From positions 124,001 to 188,000 of the forward strand of contig JAAEQB010000097.1 in the NCBI GenBank assembly GCA_024231975.1: a stretch of DNA of 64,000 nucleotides, in the 5' to 3' direction. A program made the translations under genes and the position numbers. The notes under the pieces are model-generated. The model was not told the origin of the DNA, did not search any database, and saw only the letters and a list, made by a program, of their open reading frames with translations. This document shows, piece by piece, positions 56,799 through 64,000 of the stretch. The stretch comes from Allobosea sp. Lineage in GTDB: Bacteria > Pseudomonadota > Alphaproteobacteria > Rhizobiales > Beijerinckiaceae. Each line of letters opens with the position of its first letter. Position 1 is the first letter of the stretch.

Positions 56799-58391
56799 GT
56801 GTTGAAAAAGCTTGCCTTCACGACCGCGCTGACATTCGCGGCCTTCACCCTGCAGGCGCAGGCCCAGGAGCCGCGCCGCGGCGGCACGATCCGCTTCACC
56901 GCGCCGTACGGGGCGTCCTTCGTCAGCAATGACAGCCATGTCTCGAACCAGATCCAGGACGAGATCTACGGCTATGCCCTGCACGGCATGCTCTACAAAT
57001 GGGATGCCAAGAACGGCAAGCCCGTGCTCGACATCGCCGAGAGCGTCCAGGTCTCGGCCGACGGCAAGACCTATACCTACAAGCTGCGCGACAACGCGCT
57101 CTTCCATAACGGCCGCAAGCTGACCTCCGACGACGTCATCTGGTCCTATACCCGCATCATGGACGGTTCGAAGAACTATCCGGGCGCGCGATATGTCGCC
57201 CGCATCGTCGGCGCGACCGAGGTCCAGAAGGGCCAGGCCAAGGAGATCTCCGGCCTGAAGAAGATCGACGACTCCAGCTTCTCGATGACGCTGACCGACA
57301 AGGCCGATCCCGGCTACTTCCTGTTCCAGGCGCAGACCGCGATCCTGCCGGCCAAGGAAGCCCAGCAGCCCGGCTTCTTCGACAAGCCGATCGGCCTCGG
57401 ACCATTCAAGTTCGTCGAGCACGTGCCGGGCTCGCGCATGGCCTTCGAGCGCTGGGACAAGTACTTCCTCGCCGGCAAGCCCTATGCCGACAAGCTCGTG
57501 ATCTCGCCGATGGGTGAGGCGGCGGCGCGCGACGTCGCCTTCCGCAACAAGGAGGTCGACGTCTCGATCCTGGGCTCGACCCAGTACGTCGCCTACAAGG
57601 CCGATCCCAACCTGTCGAAGGGCATTTTGGAGGTCGCCGAGGTCTTCACCCGCAATATGGGCATGAACCCGACCTTCAAGCCCTTCTCCGACAAGCGCGT
57701 GCGCCAGGCGATCAACTACGCCATCGACAGCGATCTGATCATCAAGCGCCTCGTCCGCGACAAGGCCTATCGCGCCGCGAGCTGGCTGCCGCTGTCCTCG
57801 CCCGCCTTCGACAAGGACGCCAAGCCCTACGCCTTCGATCCCGACAAGGCCAAGAAACTCCTGGTCGAGGCCGGCTATCCCGATGGCTTCGAGTTCGAAT
57901 GGACCGCGACCCCGAATGAAAGCTGGGGCGTGCCGATCGTCGAAGCGACGATCCCGATGCTCGCCAAGGTCGGCATCAAGGTGAAGGTCAAGCCGGTCGA
58001 GACCTCGGCGCTCGGCGGCGTCGTCGTGGGCGGCGACTTCCAGGCCTATATCTGGTCGAACACCTCGGGCCCGGACTCGCTGACGGCGCTGAAGTGCTTC
58101 CACTCCTCGACGCCGCGCTCGTCCTGCAACTACACCACCTTCAAGAACGCAGACTATGACAAGCTGATCGACGACGCCTCGAACGAGACCGATCCGGCCA
58201 AGCAGCTCGACCTCCTGAAGAAGGCCAATGCCTTCCTGCAGGAAGAGGCCCCGGTCTGGTTCTTCAACTACAACAAGGCGGTGCTGGCCTATCAGCCCTG
58301 GCTGCACGGCCTCCAGCCGAATTCCACCGAGCTGGCGCTGCAGCGCTATGAGGAGCTCTGGGTCGACACCACCTCGCCCGCAGCGAAGTAA
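56799..58391 (+). CDS. Dpp-type ABC transporter substrate-binding protein (GTG start)
   Basis: The 530-residue SBP_bac_5 protein starts at GTG 56799. GGGAGG (56786-56791) lies 7 nt upstream, and the signal peptide (VLKKLAFTTALTFAAFTLQA, then QAQEPRRGG) begins exactly there. An ATG at 56727 would add 24 residues before the signal and is rejected. Family segments include NGRKLTSDDVIWSYTRIMDG and DKRVRQAINYAIDSDLIIKR. It belongs with the two permeases encoded downstream and should import the substrate of the flanking hydrolases. Confidence 0.9.
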   Translation: MLKKLAFTTALTFAAFTLQAQAQEPRRGGTIRFTAPYGASFVSNDSHVSNQIQDEIYGYALHGMLYKWDAKNGKPVLDIAESVQVSADGKTYTYKLRDNALFHNGRKLTSDDVIWSYTRIMDGSKNYPGARYVARIVGATEVQKGQAKEISGLKKIDDSSFSMTLTDKADPGYFLFQAQTAILPAKEAQQPGFFDKPIGLGPFKFVEHVPGSRMAFERWDKYFLAGKPYADKLVISPMGEAAARDVAFRNKEVDVSILGSTQYVAYKADPNLSKGILEVAEVFTRNMGMNPTFKPFSDKRVRQAINYAIDSDLIIKRLVRDKAYRAASWLPLSSPAFDKDAKPYAFDPDKAKKLLVEAGYPDGFEFEWTATPNESWGVPIVEATIPMLAKVGIKVKVKPVETSALGGVVVGGDFQAYIWSNTSGPDSLTALKCFHSSTPRSSCNYTTFKNADYDKLIDDASNETDPAKQLDLLKKANAFLQEEAPVWFFNYNKAVLAYQPWLHGLQPNSTELALQRYEELWVDTTSPAAK

Positions 58392-58401
58392 TCCCATCCC
58401 G

Positions 58402-58431
58402 AGCCCCCGCCGTCGCATGGCGGCGGGGGCT
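58402..58431 (+). terminator. Strong intra-operon hairpin after the binding-protein gene
   Basis: AGCCCCCGCCG (58402-58412) pairs perfectly with CGGCGGGGGCT (58421-58431) around 8 nt, 10 nt after the stop. No T-run follows. Such hairpins typically keep the binding-protein message more abundant than the permease message. Confidence 0.6.
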
Positions 58432-58481
58432 TGTCCGCCTCCGCCCGCCGGTCACGACCCGGCGCTCAGGAGCCTATCGTC

Positions 58482-59417
58482 ATGTTGCCTTATGTCTTTC
58501 GCCGGCTGCTGCAGGCGATCCCGATCTTGTTGGCGGTCGCCGCGCTGGTCTTCGTGATGTTCAGCGTCATCCCCGGCAATTTCGCCACCAGCCAGATGGC
58601 CGATGGCCGCAGCAACATCGACGCTGCGACGATCGCGCGGATGAACGAGCAGTTCGGCCTCAACGACCCGCTGCCGCTGCGCTTCGCAAAATATGTCGGC
58701 GGGCTCGCGACCTTCGATCTCGGCGATTCCTTCCGGACTCGCCAGCCGGTCACGGCGCTGATCGGCGAGCGGCTCTGGCCAAGCCTGCAGCTCGCGCTCG
58801 CCGCCATGGCTTTCGCCATCGTCATCGGCGTGCCGCTCGGCTTCTTCGCAGCACTGAAACCGGGGAGCTGGGTCGACATGCTCTCCATGGTCTTCGCCGT
58901 CTCGGGGCTATCGCTGCCGATGTTCTGGCTCGGCCTGCTCTTGATGTACGCCTTCGCGCTGACGCTGAACTGGTTCCCGAGCTTCGGCTATGGCAACGGC
59001 GATCCCCGCTACATCGTTCTGCCGGCGATCGCGCTCGGCGTCTCGCCGCTGGCCCTGCTGGCGCGCACCTCCCGCGCCGCCGTGCTCGAGATCCTGCACG
59101 CCGACTTCGTCCGCACCGCCCGGGCCAAGGGTGCGAGCGCCTATCGCGTCATGCGCTGGCACGTGGCGCGCAACGCGCTCGTCATCGTGCTGACCACGCT
59201 CGGCCTGCAATTCGGCTCGGTGCTCGGCCAGGCGGTGGTCGTCGAGAAGCTGTTCGCCTGGCCGGGGCTCGGCTCGCTCCTGGTCGACAGCGTCACCTGG
59301 CGCGACATCCCGGCCGTGCAGGGCTGCATCCTGACGATCGTGCTCTTCTTCCTCGTCGTGAACATCGCCGTCGACGTGCTCTGCGCCGTCGTCGATCCGC
59401 GCATCAAGTATAGCTAG
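58482..59417 (+). CDS. Dpp-type ABC transporter permease (DppB-like)
   Basis: The 311-residue permease starts MLPYVFRRLLQAIPILLAVA. It shows MNEQFGLNDPLPLRFAKYVG, ATFDLGDSFRTRQPVTALIG and the EAA loop TARAKGASAYRVMRWHVARN. ATG 58482 is chosen because it begins the first membrane segment; an upstream ATG gives a basic extension. The C-permease gene follows after 8 nt. No ATPase gene follows in this operon. Confidence 0.9.
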   Translation: MLPYVFRRLLQAIPILLAVAALVFVMFSVIPGNFATSQMADGRSNIDAATIARMNEQFGLNDPLPLRFAKYVGGLATFDLGDSFRTRQPVTALIGERLWPSLQLALAAMAFAIVIGVPLGFFAALKPGSWVDMLSMVFAVSGLSLPMFWLGLLLMYAFALTLNWFPSFGYGNGDPRYIVLPAIALGVSPLALLARTSRAAVLEILHADFVRTARAKGASAYRVMRWHVARNALVIVLTTLGLQFGSVLGQAVVVEKLFAWPGLGSLLVDSVTWRDIPAVQGCILTIVLFFLVVNIAVDVLCAVVDPRIKYS

Positions 59418-59425
59418 GCTCGCCG

Positions 59426-60247
59426 ATGAAGTTCCGTGCCAACCTCTGGATCGGCGCCACCTGCTTTGCGCTCGTCGTCGCAGGCGGCGTGTTCGCGCCC
59501 TGGCTCGCCCATACCGACCCGGTGATGGACGCCAATCTGATGAACGCCGAGATCCCGCCTGGCTCCGAATTCTGGTTCGGCACCGACGCGCAGGGCCGCG
59601 ACATCTACAGCCGCGTGCTGCATGGCGCCCGCATCTCGCTGACGGTCGGCATCGTCTCGCAATTGATCAACACCTGCATCGGCGTCGCGCTCGGCCTCTC
59701 CGCCGCCTATTGGGGCGGCTGGTGGGACGATTTCGTCAACGGCCTCACCAATATGATGCTCGCCATTCCCTCGCTGATCTTCGCGCTGGCGATCATGGCG
59801 ATCCTGCAGCCGGGCCTGACCAGCCTCTTGATCGCGCTCGGCCTGACCAACTGGTCCTTCACCTGCCGGTTGACGCGGGCCGCGACGCTCTCGGTCAAGC
59901 AGCTCGGCTATGTCGAGGCGGCGAAATCCCTCGGCTACGGCACCTTCCGGATCATGTTCACCCAGATCCTGCCGAACATCGCCGGCCCGATCATCGTGAT
60001 CGGCACGCTCGGCATGGGCGGCGCCGTGCTGGCCGAGGCCTCGCTCTCCTTCCTCGGGCTCGGCATCCGCCCGCCCTTCCCGAGCTGGGGCTCGATGCTC
60101 TCCGACGCGCGCGACCAGATCTCGACCGCACCCTGGATCTCGATCTTCCCGGGCCTCGCCATCTTCCTGACCGTGCTCGGCCTCAACCTGCTCGGCGACG
60201 GGCTGCGCGACATCCTCGACCCGCACTCGCAGACCCGCAAGGCCTGA
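59426..60247 (+). CDS. Dpp-type ABC transporter permease (DppC-like)
   Basis: The 273-residue permease has the cue GSEFWFGTDAQGRDIYSRVL and the segment SLGYGTFRIMFTQILPNIAG. The C-terminal block is FLTVLGLNLLGDGLRDILDP. It completes the channel with the preceding protein and lies 28 nt before the aspartoacylase-like gene. Confidence 0.92.
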   Translation: MKFRANLWIGATCFALVVAGGVFAPWLAHTDPVMDANLMNAEIPPGSEFWFGTDAQGRDIYSRVLHGARISLTVGIVSQLINTCIGVALGLSAAYWGGWWDDFVNGLTNMMLAIPSLIFALAIMAILQPGLTSLLIALGLTNWSFTCRLTRAATLSVKQLGYVEAAKSLGYGTFRIMFTQILPNIAGPIIVIGTLGMGGAVLAEASLSFLGLGIRPPFPSWGSMLSDARDQISTAPWISIFPGLAIFLTVLGLNLLGDGLRDILDPHSQTRKA

Positions 60248-60275
60248 GCCTTCCTTTCGACGAAAGACCCTGCCC

Positions 60276-61238
60276 GTGACTGCCATCGACCTCGACGACG
60301 GCCCGCTCGAAACCGTCAGCTTCATCGGCCTGAAGCCCGGCCCGAAGCTGATCGTGACGGGTGCCGTCCACGGCAACGAGCCCTGCGGGCCGACCGCGAT
60401 CCGCCGCGTCATCGAGGAGTGCCGGGCAGGCAAGATCAAGATCCTGCGCGGGGAGGTCACCTTCCTGCCCGTCACCAACCCGAAGGCCTTCCGCCTGAAG
60501 ACGCGCGAGGGCGACCGCAACTTCAACCGCGACCTGCGCGAGCGGCCCTTGGCCGGGGATTACGAGGACCGGATCGGCAATCCGGTCTGCGCGCTGCTGC
60601 GCCGGCACGATGCGCTGCTCGACATCCACTCCTTCCGGCAGGAGGGCGAGCCCTTCGTCTTCTTCGGCCCGTCCAATAATCGCGGCGAGCTCGAACCCTT
60701 CGCGCGGGCGGAGGAGGAGCTGGCGCTCGCCTCCTGCCTCGGCGTCTCCACGGCGATCCATGGCTGGCTCGACAACTATGCCAGGCTGCTCGACATCCGC
60801 ACCCGCCTGCCGGTGCCGAAGCTCAACGTCACCGAAGGCTACGGCACCACCGAGTTCATGCGCTTTAGCGGCGGCTATGCGGTGACGCTGGAATGCGGCA
60901 CGCATGACGACCCCAAGGCCGCCGATATCGGCTATGCCGCAATCCGCAACACGCTGGCGCAATTGAAGCTGGTCGATGCGCCGCTGCCGAAGCCCGCCTT
61001 GCACGACGTGATCGAGATGGTCGAGGTCCTCCTCTGCGAAACGGAAGGCGACCGCGCCGAGTCCGGCTGGCGCACCGGCGACGCGGTCAAGGCCGGCGCC
61101 ACCCTCGCCCACCGCGCCGACGGCACGAAGGTGACGGCGCCGCGCGACGGCTACATCATCTTCCCGAACACCGCGCCCAAGCTCGGCGAGGCAATCTGCC
61201 ATTTCGGGATCGCCAGCAGCCGACGCGCCGGCGGCTAA
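60276..61238 (+). CDS. Succinylglutamate desuccinylase / aspartoacylase-family hydrolase
   Basis: The 320-residue zinc hydrolase starts at GTG 60276. Zinc ligands His and Glu are in TGAVHGNEPCGPTA and the third His in ALLDIHSFRQEGEP. The substrate-binding Asn-Arg region is REGDRNFNRDL, and the catalytic Glu is in VTLECGTHDDPKA. A C-terminal beta domain follows (VTAPRDGYIIFPNTAPKLGE). Members remove acyl groups from acylated amino acids. As the last gene of the MlrC operon it probably carries out a terminal deacylation. The ribosome site is weak (AAAGA). Confidence 0.88.
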   Translation: MTAIDLDDGPLETVSFIGLKPGPKLIVTGAVHGNEPCGPTAIRRVIEECRAGKIKILRGEVTFLPVTNPKAFRLKTREGDRNFNRDLRERPLAGDYEDRIGNPVCALLRRHDALLDIHSFRQEGEPFVFFGPSNNRGELEPFARAEEELALASCLGVSTAIHGWLDNYARLLDIRTRLPVPKLNVTEGYGTTEFMRFSGGYAVTLECGTHDDPKAADIGYAAIRNTLAQLKLVDAPLPKPALHDVIEMVEVLLCETEGDRAESGWRTGDAVKAGATLAHRADGTKVTAPRDGYIIFPNTAPKLGEAICHFGIASSRRAGG

Positions 61239-61312
61239 CCTTCGCAACCAAGAGTCGTTCTTGCTTCATGCGCTGATCGCGGCAACATGCAGCCGCGACC
61301 TCAGGAGTTCCC

Positions 61313-61762
61313 ATGTCCCGTCTCGTCTATGTCCTCAACGGCCCCAATCTGAACCTGCTCGGCAAGCGTCAGCCGCACATCTACGGCTCGGAGACCCTGG
61401 CCGATGTCGAGGATGCCTGCCGGGCGCTGGGCAAGGAGCTCGATCTCGAGATCCGCTTCCACCAGTCGAACCGGGAATACGAGATCATCGACTGGATTCA
61501 CGAGGCGCGCGAGCAGGCGGTCGGCATCGTCATCAATCCCGGCGCCTTCACCCACACCTCGGTCGCGATTCTCGACGCGCTCAACGCCTTCGACGGCACG
61601 GTGATCGAGTGCCACATCTCGAACGTGCACAAGCGCGAGAGCTTCCGACATCATTCCTACATGTCGCTGCGCGCCGACGGCGTCATCGCCGGCTTCGGCA
61701 CGCAGGGCTACCTGCTCTCGCTGCGCCGCGTCGCCAAGCTCGCCGACGAGAAGAAGGCCTGA
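61313..61762 (+). CDS. aroQ: Type II 3-dehydroquinate dehydratase
   Basis: The 149-residue protein catalyses the third step of the shikimate pathway, 3-dehydroquinate to 3-dehydroshikimate. It has YVLNGPNLNLLGKRQPHIYG (with the essential Tyr), FHQSNREYEIIDWIHEAR, INPGAFTHTSVAILDAL and the active-site His in IECHISNVHKRESFRHHS. Length and motifs are canonical for the dodecameric enzyme. It stands 74 nt behind the MlrC operon and ends at a very strong hairpin. In many alphaproteobacteria accB and accC follow aroQ, but not here. Confidence 0.95.
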   Translation: MSRLVYVLNGPNLNLLGKRQPHIYGSETLADVEDACRALGKELDLEIRFHQSNREYEIIDWIHEAREQAVGIVINPGAFTHTSVAILDALNAFDGTVIECHISNVHKRESFRHHSYMSLRADGVIAGFGTQGYLLSLRRVAKLADEKKA

Positions 61763-61779
61763 GCCGGCGGCCAGCCCAT

Positions 61780-61814
61780 CCCCCTGCGCCGGCCTCCTTG
61801 GCCGGCGCAGGGGG
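61780..61814 (+). terminator. Very stable hairpin after aroQ
   Basis: CCCCCTGCGCCGGCC (61780-61794) pairs perfectly over 15 bp with GGCCGGCGCAGGGGG (61800-61814) around TCCTT, 17 nt after the aroQ stop. There is no T-run, but the stem is strong enough to act as a terminator or 3'-end stabiliser. The sequence from 61815 to 62048 holds no recognisable gene; 61892-61980 is unusually AT-rich and probably carries the promoter of the next gene. Confidence 0.65.
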
Positions 61815-62048
61815 GAAGCCATCGTCACAAGCAAGCAGCGACGCAATACTGAGTCAGGGTGGGCTTGGCGGCACCGCGGCGATCGTCCAGGAAATATGGT
61901 TTCTCCTTGGAATAAATAAAATCACACTTAGATCGATCGATGCAAAGCAACAAGGCTCTTCTTCTCTCACGAGAACTTGCTTACGTCAGGCGAATGCCCT
62001 AACCGCATCTCGGCCGCGCCGATCGGCTGCTGCGACGAGAACCCTGAC

Positions 62049-62792
62049 GTGACCAAAGCAAATCTTATTCTCGGGACCGCCCTGCTCGCCGGCTGGATCA
62101 GCCTCCCGGCTGTCTCCGCGCTCGCTCAGACCGAGCCGCCGACCACTGAGCAAGTCGAGGATACGGAACCGGCTCCGCGCGCGCCGGCTGCGCGCCCTGC
62201 TCCCCCGAAGCCAGCACCGCCGCGTCCGGCCGTCCCCGCGACTCGCCAGGCCAACCCTCCGGCGCGTCCCGCCACCGCACAGGCCCCGGCCGCTACGCCG
62301 GCGTCTCCGAACGTGAGTCAGCCTGCCGCTGCGACGGCGCGTCTCCCGAACGGCGCGACGGCGGTCAACGAGGTCTATGGCGACTGGACCGTCGATTGCC
62401 GCATCAACGACGGCCAGAAGCTCTGCGTGCTGTCGCAATCGCAAGGCGACAGCCGCACCAACCAGCGCGTCTTCGCGATCGAATTGCGGGCGCCGAAGGA
62501 TGGCCGCGCCGAAGGCACGATCCTGATGCCGTTCGGGCTCAAGCTCGAGAACGGCGCCGTGCTCAAGCTCGACGAGAAGGATCTCGGCCAAGGCCTGCGC
62601 TTCTCGACCTGTGTTCCGTCCGGCTGCCTGCTGCCGGTGTCCTTCCCGACCGTGGCGACCGACGCGATGAAGGGCGGCAAGACGCTGACCGCAGCGGCAC
62701 TCAATCTATCGAACAGCGACGTGGTCTCGTTCAACATCGCGCTGAACGGTTTTGGCCCGGCGCTCGACCGGCTGGTGCAGCTGGCGAATTGA
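62049..62792 (+). CDS. Invasion-associated locus B (IalB) family protein
   Basis: The 247-residue exported protein starts at GTG 62049, where the signal peptide begins (VTKANLILGTALLAGWISLP, ending near SALAQT). A proline/alanine-rich linker of about 70 residues follows. The IalB domain starts at VYGDWTVDCRINDGQKLCVL and contains GTILMPFGLKLENGAVLKLD and STCVPSGCLLPVSF. Its cysteine pairs are probably disulfide-bonded. IalB proteins are widespread in Hyphomicrobiales; Bartonella IalB promotes erythrocyte invasion, but the role in free-living relatives is unknown. An ATG at 61977 would place 24 residues before the signal and is rejected. Confidence 0.88.
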   Translation: MTKANLILGTALLAGWISLPAVSALAQTEPPTTEQVEDTEPAPRAPAARPAPPKPAPPRPAVPATRQANPPARPATAQAPAATPASPNVSQPAAATARLPNGATAVNEVYGDWTVDCRINDGQKLCVLSQSQGDSRTNQRVFAIELRAPKDGRAEGTILMPFGLKLENGAVLKLDEKDLGQGLRFSTCVPSGCLLPVSFPTVATDAMKGGKTLTAAALNLSNSDVVSFNIALNGFGPALDRLVQLAN

Positions 62793-62851
62793 CGGGACAG
62801 ATCGCCGCGGCGCTATGCATTGCGGCGGCTTCGAGCACGCCTCGGCCACGC

Positions 62852-63106
62852 TCACCCCGAGCCGTTGACACAGTTCATATAGGCCATATGCGCGGCAGTG
62901 CCCGGCTTGGCCCAGGTCCAGCGCTGGCGGCCGGAGCTGCGGCCCGGATCCTGCCTGATTTGTCCGCCATTATTGAGCGCGCAGGTGCAGGCTCGCGGGT
63001 TTCCCATGCTCCGGCATTCCGGCCGGATGCCAGCTTGAGCAGATGCAGGGCCCGACGAGCCAAGCGCGATCAGCGCGGCGCCGCCGAGCAGAAGAGCAAG
63101 ACGCAT
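62852..63106 (-). CDS. Small secreted cysteine-rich protein, unknown function
   Basis: The 84-residue protein starts MRLALLLGGAALIALGSSGP with a signal peptide cut near ASAQ. It leaves a mature part of about 61 residues with four cysteines (31, 40, 42 and 79) in the frame PECRSMGNPRACTCALNNGG and MNCVNGSG, enough for two disulfides. It lies on the same strand as the Tae4-like gene, 117 nt downstream, where a periplasmic immunity protein would be expected. I do not recognise it as a known Tai4 relative, so this link is only positional. The frame is open upstream to 63190, but ATG 63106 begins the signal. Confidence 0.6.
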   Translation of the reverse strand: MRLALLLGGAALIALGSSGPASAQAGIRPECRSMGNPRACTCALNNGGQIRQDPGRSSGRQRWTWAKPGTAAHMAYMNCVNGSG

Positions 63107-63223
63107 ATCAAATATCCCCAAGCCGCAGCCCAGGGTTGCATGACTTGGATTTCCACGTCCATCGTGTCGAAGGCCCCGGACCCGGCGCACGAGCTTGCAG
63201 CCCGAGCGATCGGCAGTCGCCGC

Positions 63224-64000
63224 TTATTCCGGGCGCCGGCGAGCATAGAGCTGGCCATAATTGTTCGAGTGGCCGTTCATATCGGTCTCGCTGGTCCAGT
63301 TGAGGCGGGTGAACTTCTCGACCGTCGCCGGCGTCTTGCCAATCTTGGCCCAGGTGACGATCGGGCCGTGAACCGTGTCGTCCATCACCGCCTTGCCGAC
63401 ATTGGTCGGCGTCTTGGGCGCAGGAGCACTGCGCGAGGCGACCTTGCTCTTGATATAGGTGACACGGCCCGACGCGGCGAAGTGGTAGTAATAGTAATTG
63501 CCGTCATAGACCTCCCACCAGCCGGTCAGCCAGCCGGGGAGCGCGCCCCCGCCCGTCGCGGAACCGTCATTGACCTCCCAGAACCAATAGGGAAAGGCGC
63601 TGGCGCCGCTGGTGAAGCGCGAATCCATCGCCTGGAGCCATTTGTCGCCGTCCCAGAGCTCGACATGGGCGCTGCCCATCACCAGGATGCCGCGCTTGCC
63701 CTTGATGGACGACATGTCGCCCTTGGGGACCGCATCGGTCCGGCCATATTGCCAATCCAGCCAGTCGTGCAATTCGTCGACCGACAGGATCATGTACTGG
63801 CCCATCAGATAGGTATTCTGACGTAGCTTGGCGCCATTTTGCGGCACCGTGTCGCTGGTGTTGTTCAGTCCGAGGCTGAGCTGCATCACGCAGGACGTGT
63901 TCTTGCCCTTGAGCGGTTTCTTGCCTTTGTCGGGATCGATGCCACTCGCCCTGTTCTGCTGCTCGAGAAGATCGTTGTTCTTCTTGATCTCCTCGTTGTC
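63224..64000 (-). CDS. Tae4-like type VI secretion amidase effector (partial, 5' end outside window)
   Basis: The frame is open to the right edge and gives 258 residues of the C-terminal part. A Tae4-like catalytic core is visible: the probable nucleophile Cys in NTSCVMQLSLGLNNTS and, 75 residues later, the His in GILVMGSAHVELWDGDKW, as in NlpC/P60-type Tae4 peptidoglycan amidases. Upstream is a charged helical stretch (EEIKKNNDLLEQQNRASG). Downstream, about 120 extra residues include the aromatic block WWEVYDGNYYYYHF, resembling wall-associated modules. Tae4 proteins cut the D-Glu to mDAP peptide bond in rival cells. No other type VI gene lies within the window, so the call rests on motifs. 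Confidence 0.65.
   Translation of the reverse strand, partial: DNEEIKKNNDLLEQQNRASGIDPDKGKKPLKGKNTSCVMQLSLGLNNTSDTVPQNGAKLRQNTYLMGQYMILSVDELHDWLDWQYGRTDAVPKGDMSSIKGKRGILVMGSAHVELWDGDKWLQAMDSRFTSGASAFPYWFWEVNDGSATGGGALPGWLTGWWEVYDGNYYYYHFAASGRVTYIKSKVASRSAPAPKTPTNVGKAVMDDTVHGPIVTWAKIGKTPATVEKFTRLNWTSETDMNGHSNNYGQLYARRRPE

Noticed and set aside
61815..62048. Possible degraded transposase or small gene in the AT-rich stretch before the IalB gene
   Set aside because: No frame shows a recognisable motif or a convincing ribosome site; the AT-richness is better explained by a promoter.
61977..62048. ATG start 24 codons upstream of the IalB-family signal peptide
   Set aside because: It would bury the hydrophobic signal inside the protein; the GTG at 62049 begins the signal exactly.

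Overview
The window is about 64 kb of GC-rich, densely coded chromosomal DNA from an alphaproteobacterium. It looks like a Hyphomicrobiales member, possibly Bosea or a relative. That is an inference from the codon use, the IalB-family protein, the tripartite tricarboxylate (Bug) receptor, a SAM-II-type riboswitch and the number of Dpp-type ABC transporters. No rRNA, tRNA, CRISPR array, prophage or insertion sequence was seen. Long open frames opposite many genes are GC-driven shadows and are not annotated.

Layout. (1) 1-5602, minus strand: a siderophore-iron operon (TonB receptor, esterase, binding protein, siderophore-interacting reductase running off the edge) preceded by an AraC regulator. 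(2) 5778-13728: one Dpp-like importer split over two convergent operons. The + operon has two ATPases and an NPP-type phosphodiesterase; the - operon has two permeases, a glycerophosphodiesterase and a Tat-exported binding protein. A bidirectional terminator separates them and a PHO-box-like repeat lies upstream of each, which suggests phosphate-starvation scavenging of phosphodiesters. (3) leuA, with a probable leaderless leucine leader peptide. (4) 15874-25605, minus: a nine-gene organosulfur operon (flavin reductase, three luciferase-like monooxygenases, M20 deacylase, GNAT acetyltransferase, fused permease-ATPase, two binding proteins). Its gene set mirrors the Bacillus ytmI S-alkylcysteine salvage operon, and a SAM-II-like riboswitch precedes it. 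(5) 26034-31430, minus: LysR, flavin monooxygenase and TctCBA, divergent from a CMD/AhpD-like pair. (6) An opine-dehydrogenase-like gene divergent from a sugar ABC transporter operon (epimerase, ATPase, two permeases, binding protein, LacI regulator) with a perfect LacI-type operator inside its promoter. (7) An orphan PAS-PAS hybrid histidine kinase and an EamA exporter. (8) 43876-51468: a Dpp operon with an M20 deacylase and a divergent IclR regulator. (9) Lrp divergent from a saccharopine-dehydrogenase-like protein. (10) 53461-61238, plus: an MlrC metallopeptidase, a YtcJ-type amidohydrolase, a Dpp binding protein with two permeases but no ATPase, and an aspartoacylase-like enzyme, followed by aroQ. 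(11) An IalB-family protein, a small secreted cysteine-rich protein and a Tae4-like type VI amidase effector running off the right edge.

The overall picture is a scavenging region: iron, organic phosphate, organic sulfur, carboxylates, sugars and acylated peptides are each taken up by a dedicated transporter and opened by co-transcribed hydrolases or oxygenases, mostly with a local regulator. Three families of palindromic intergenic repeats (A, B and C) punctuate the operons; in one place a B element sits inside a C element.
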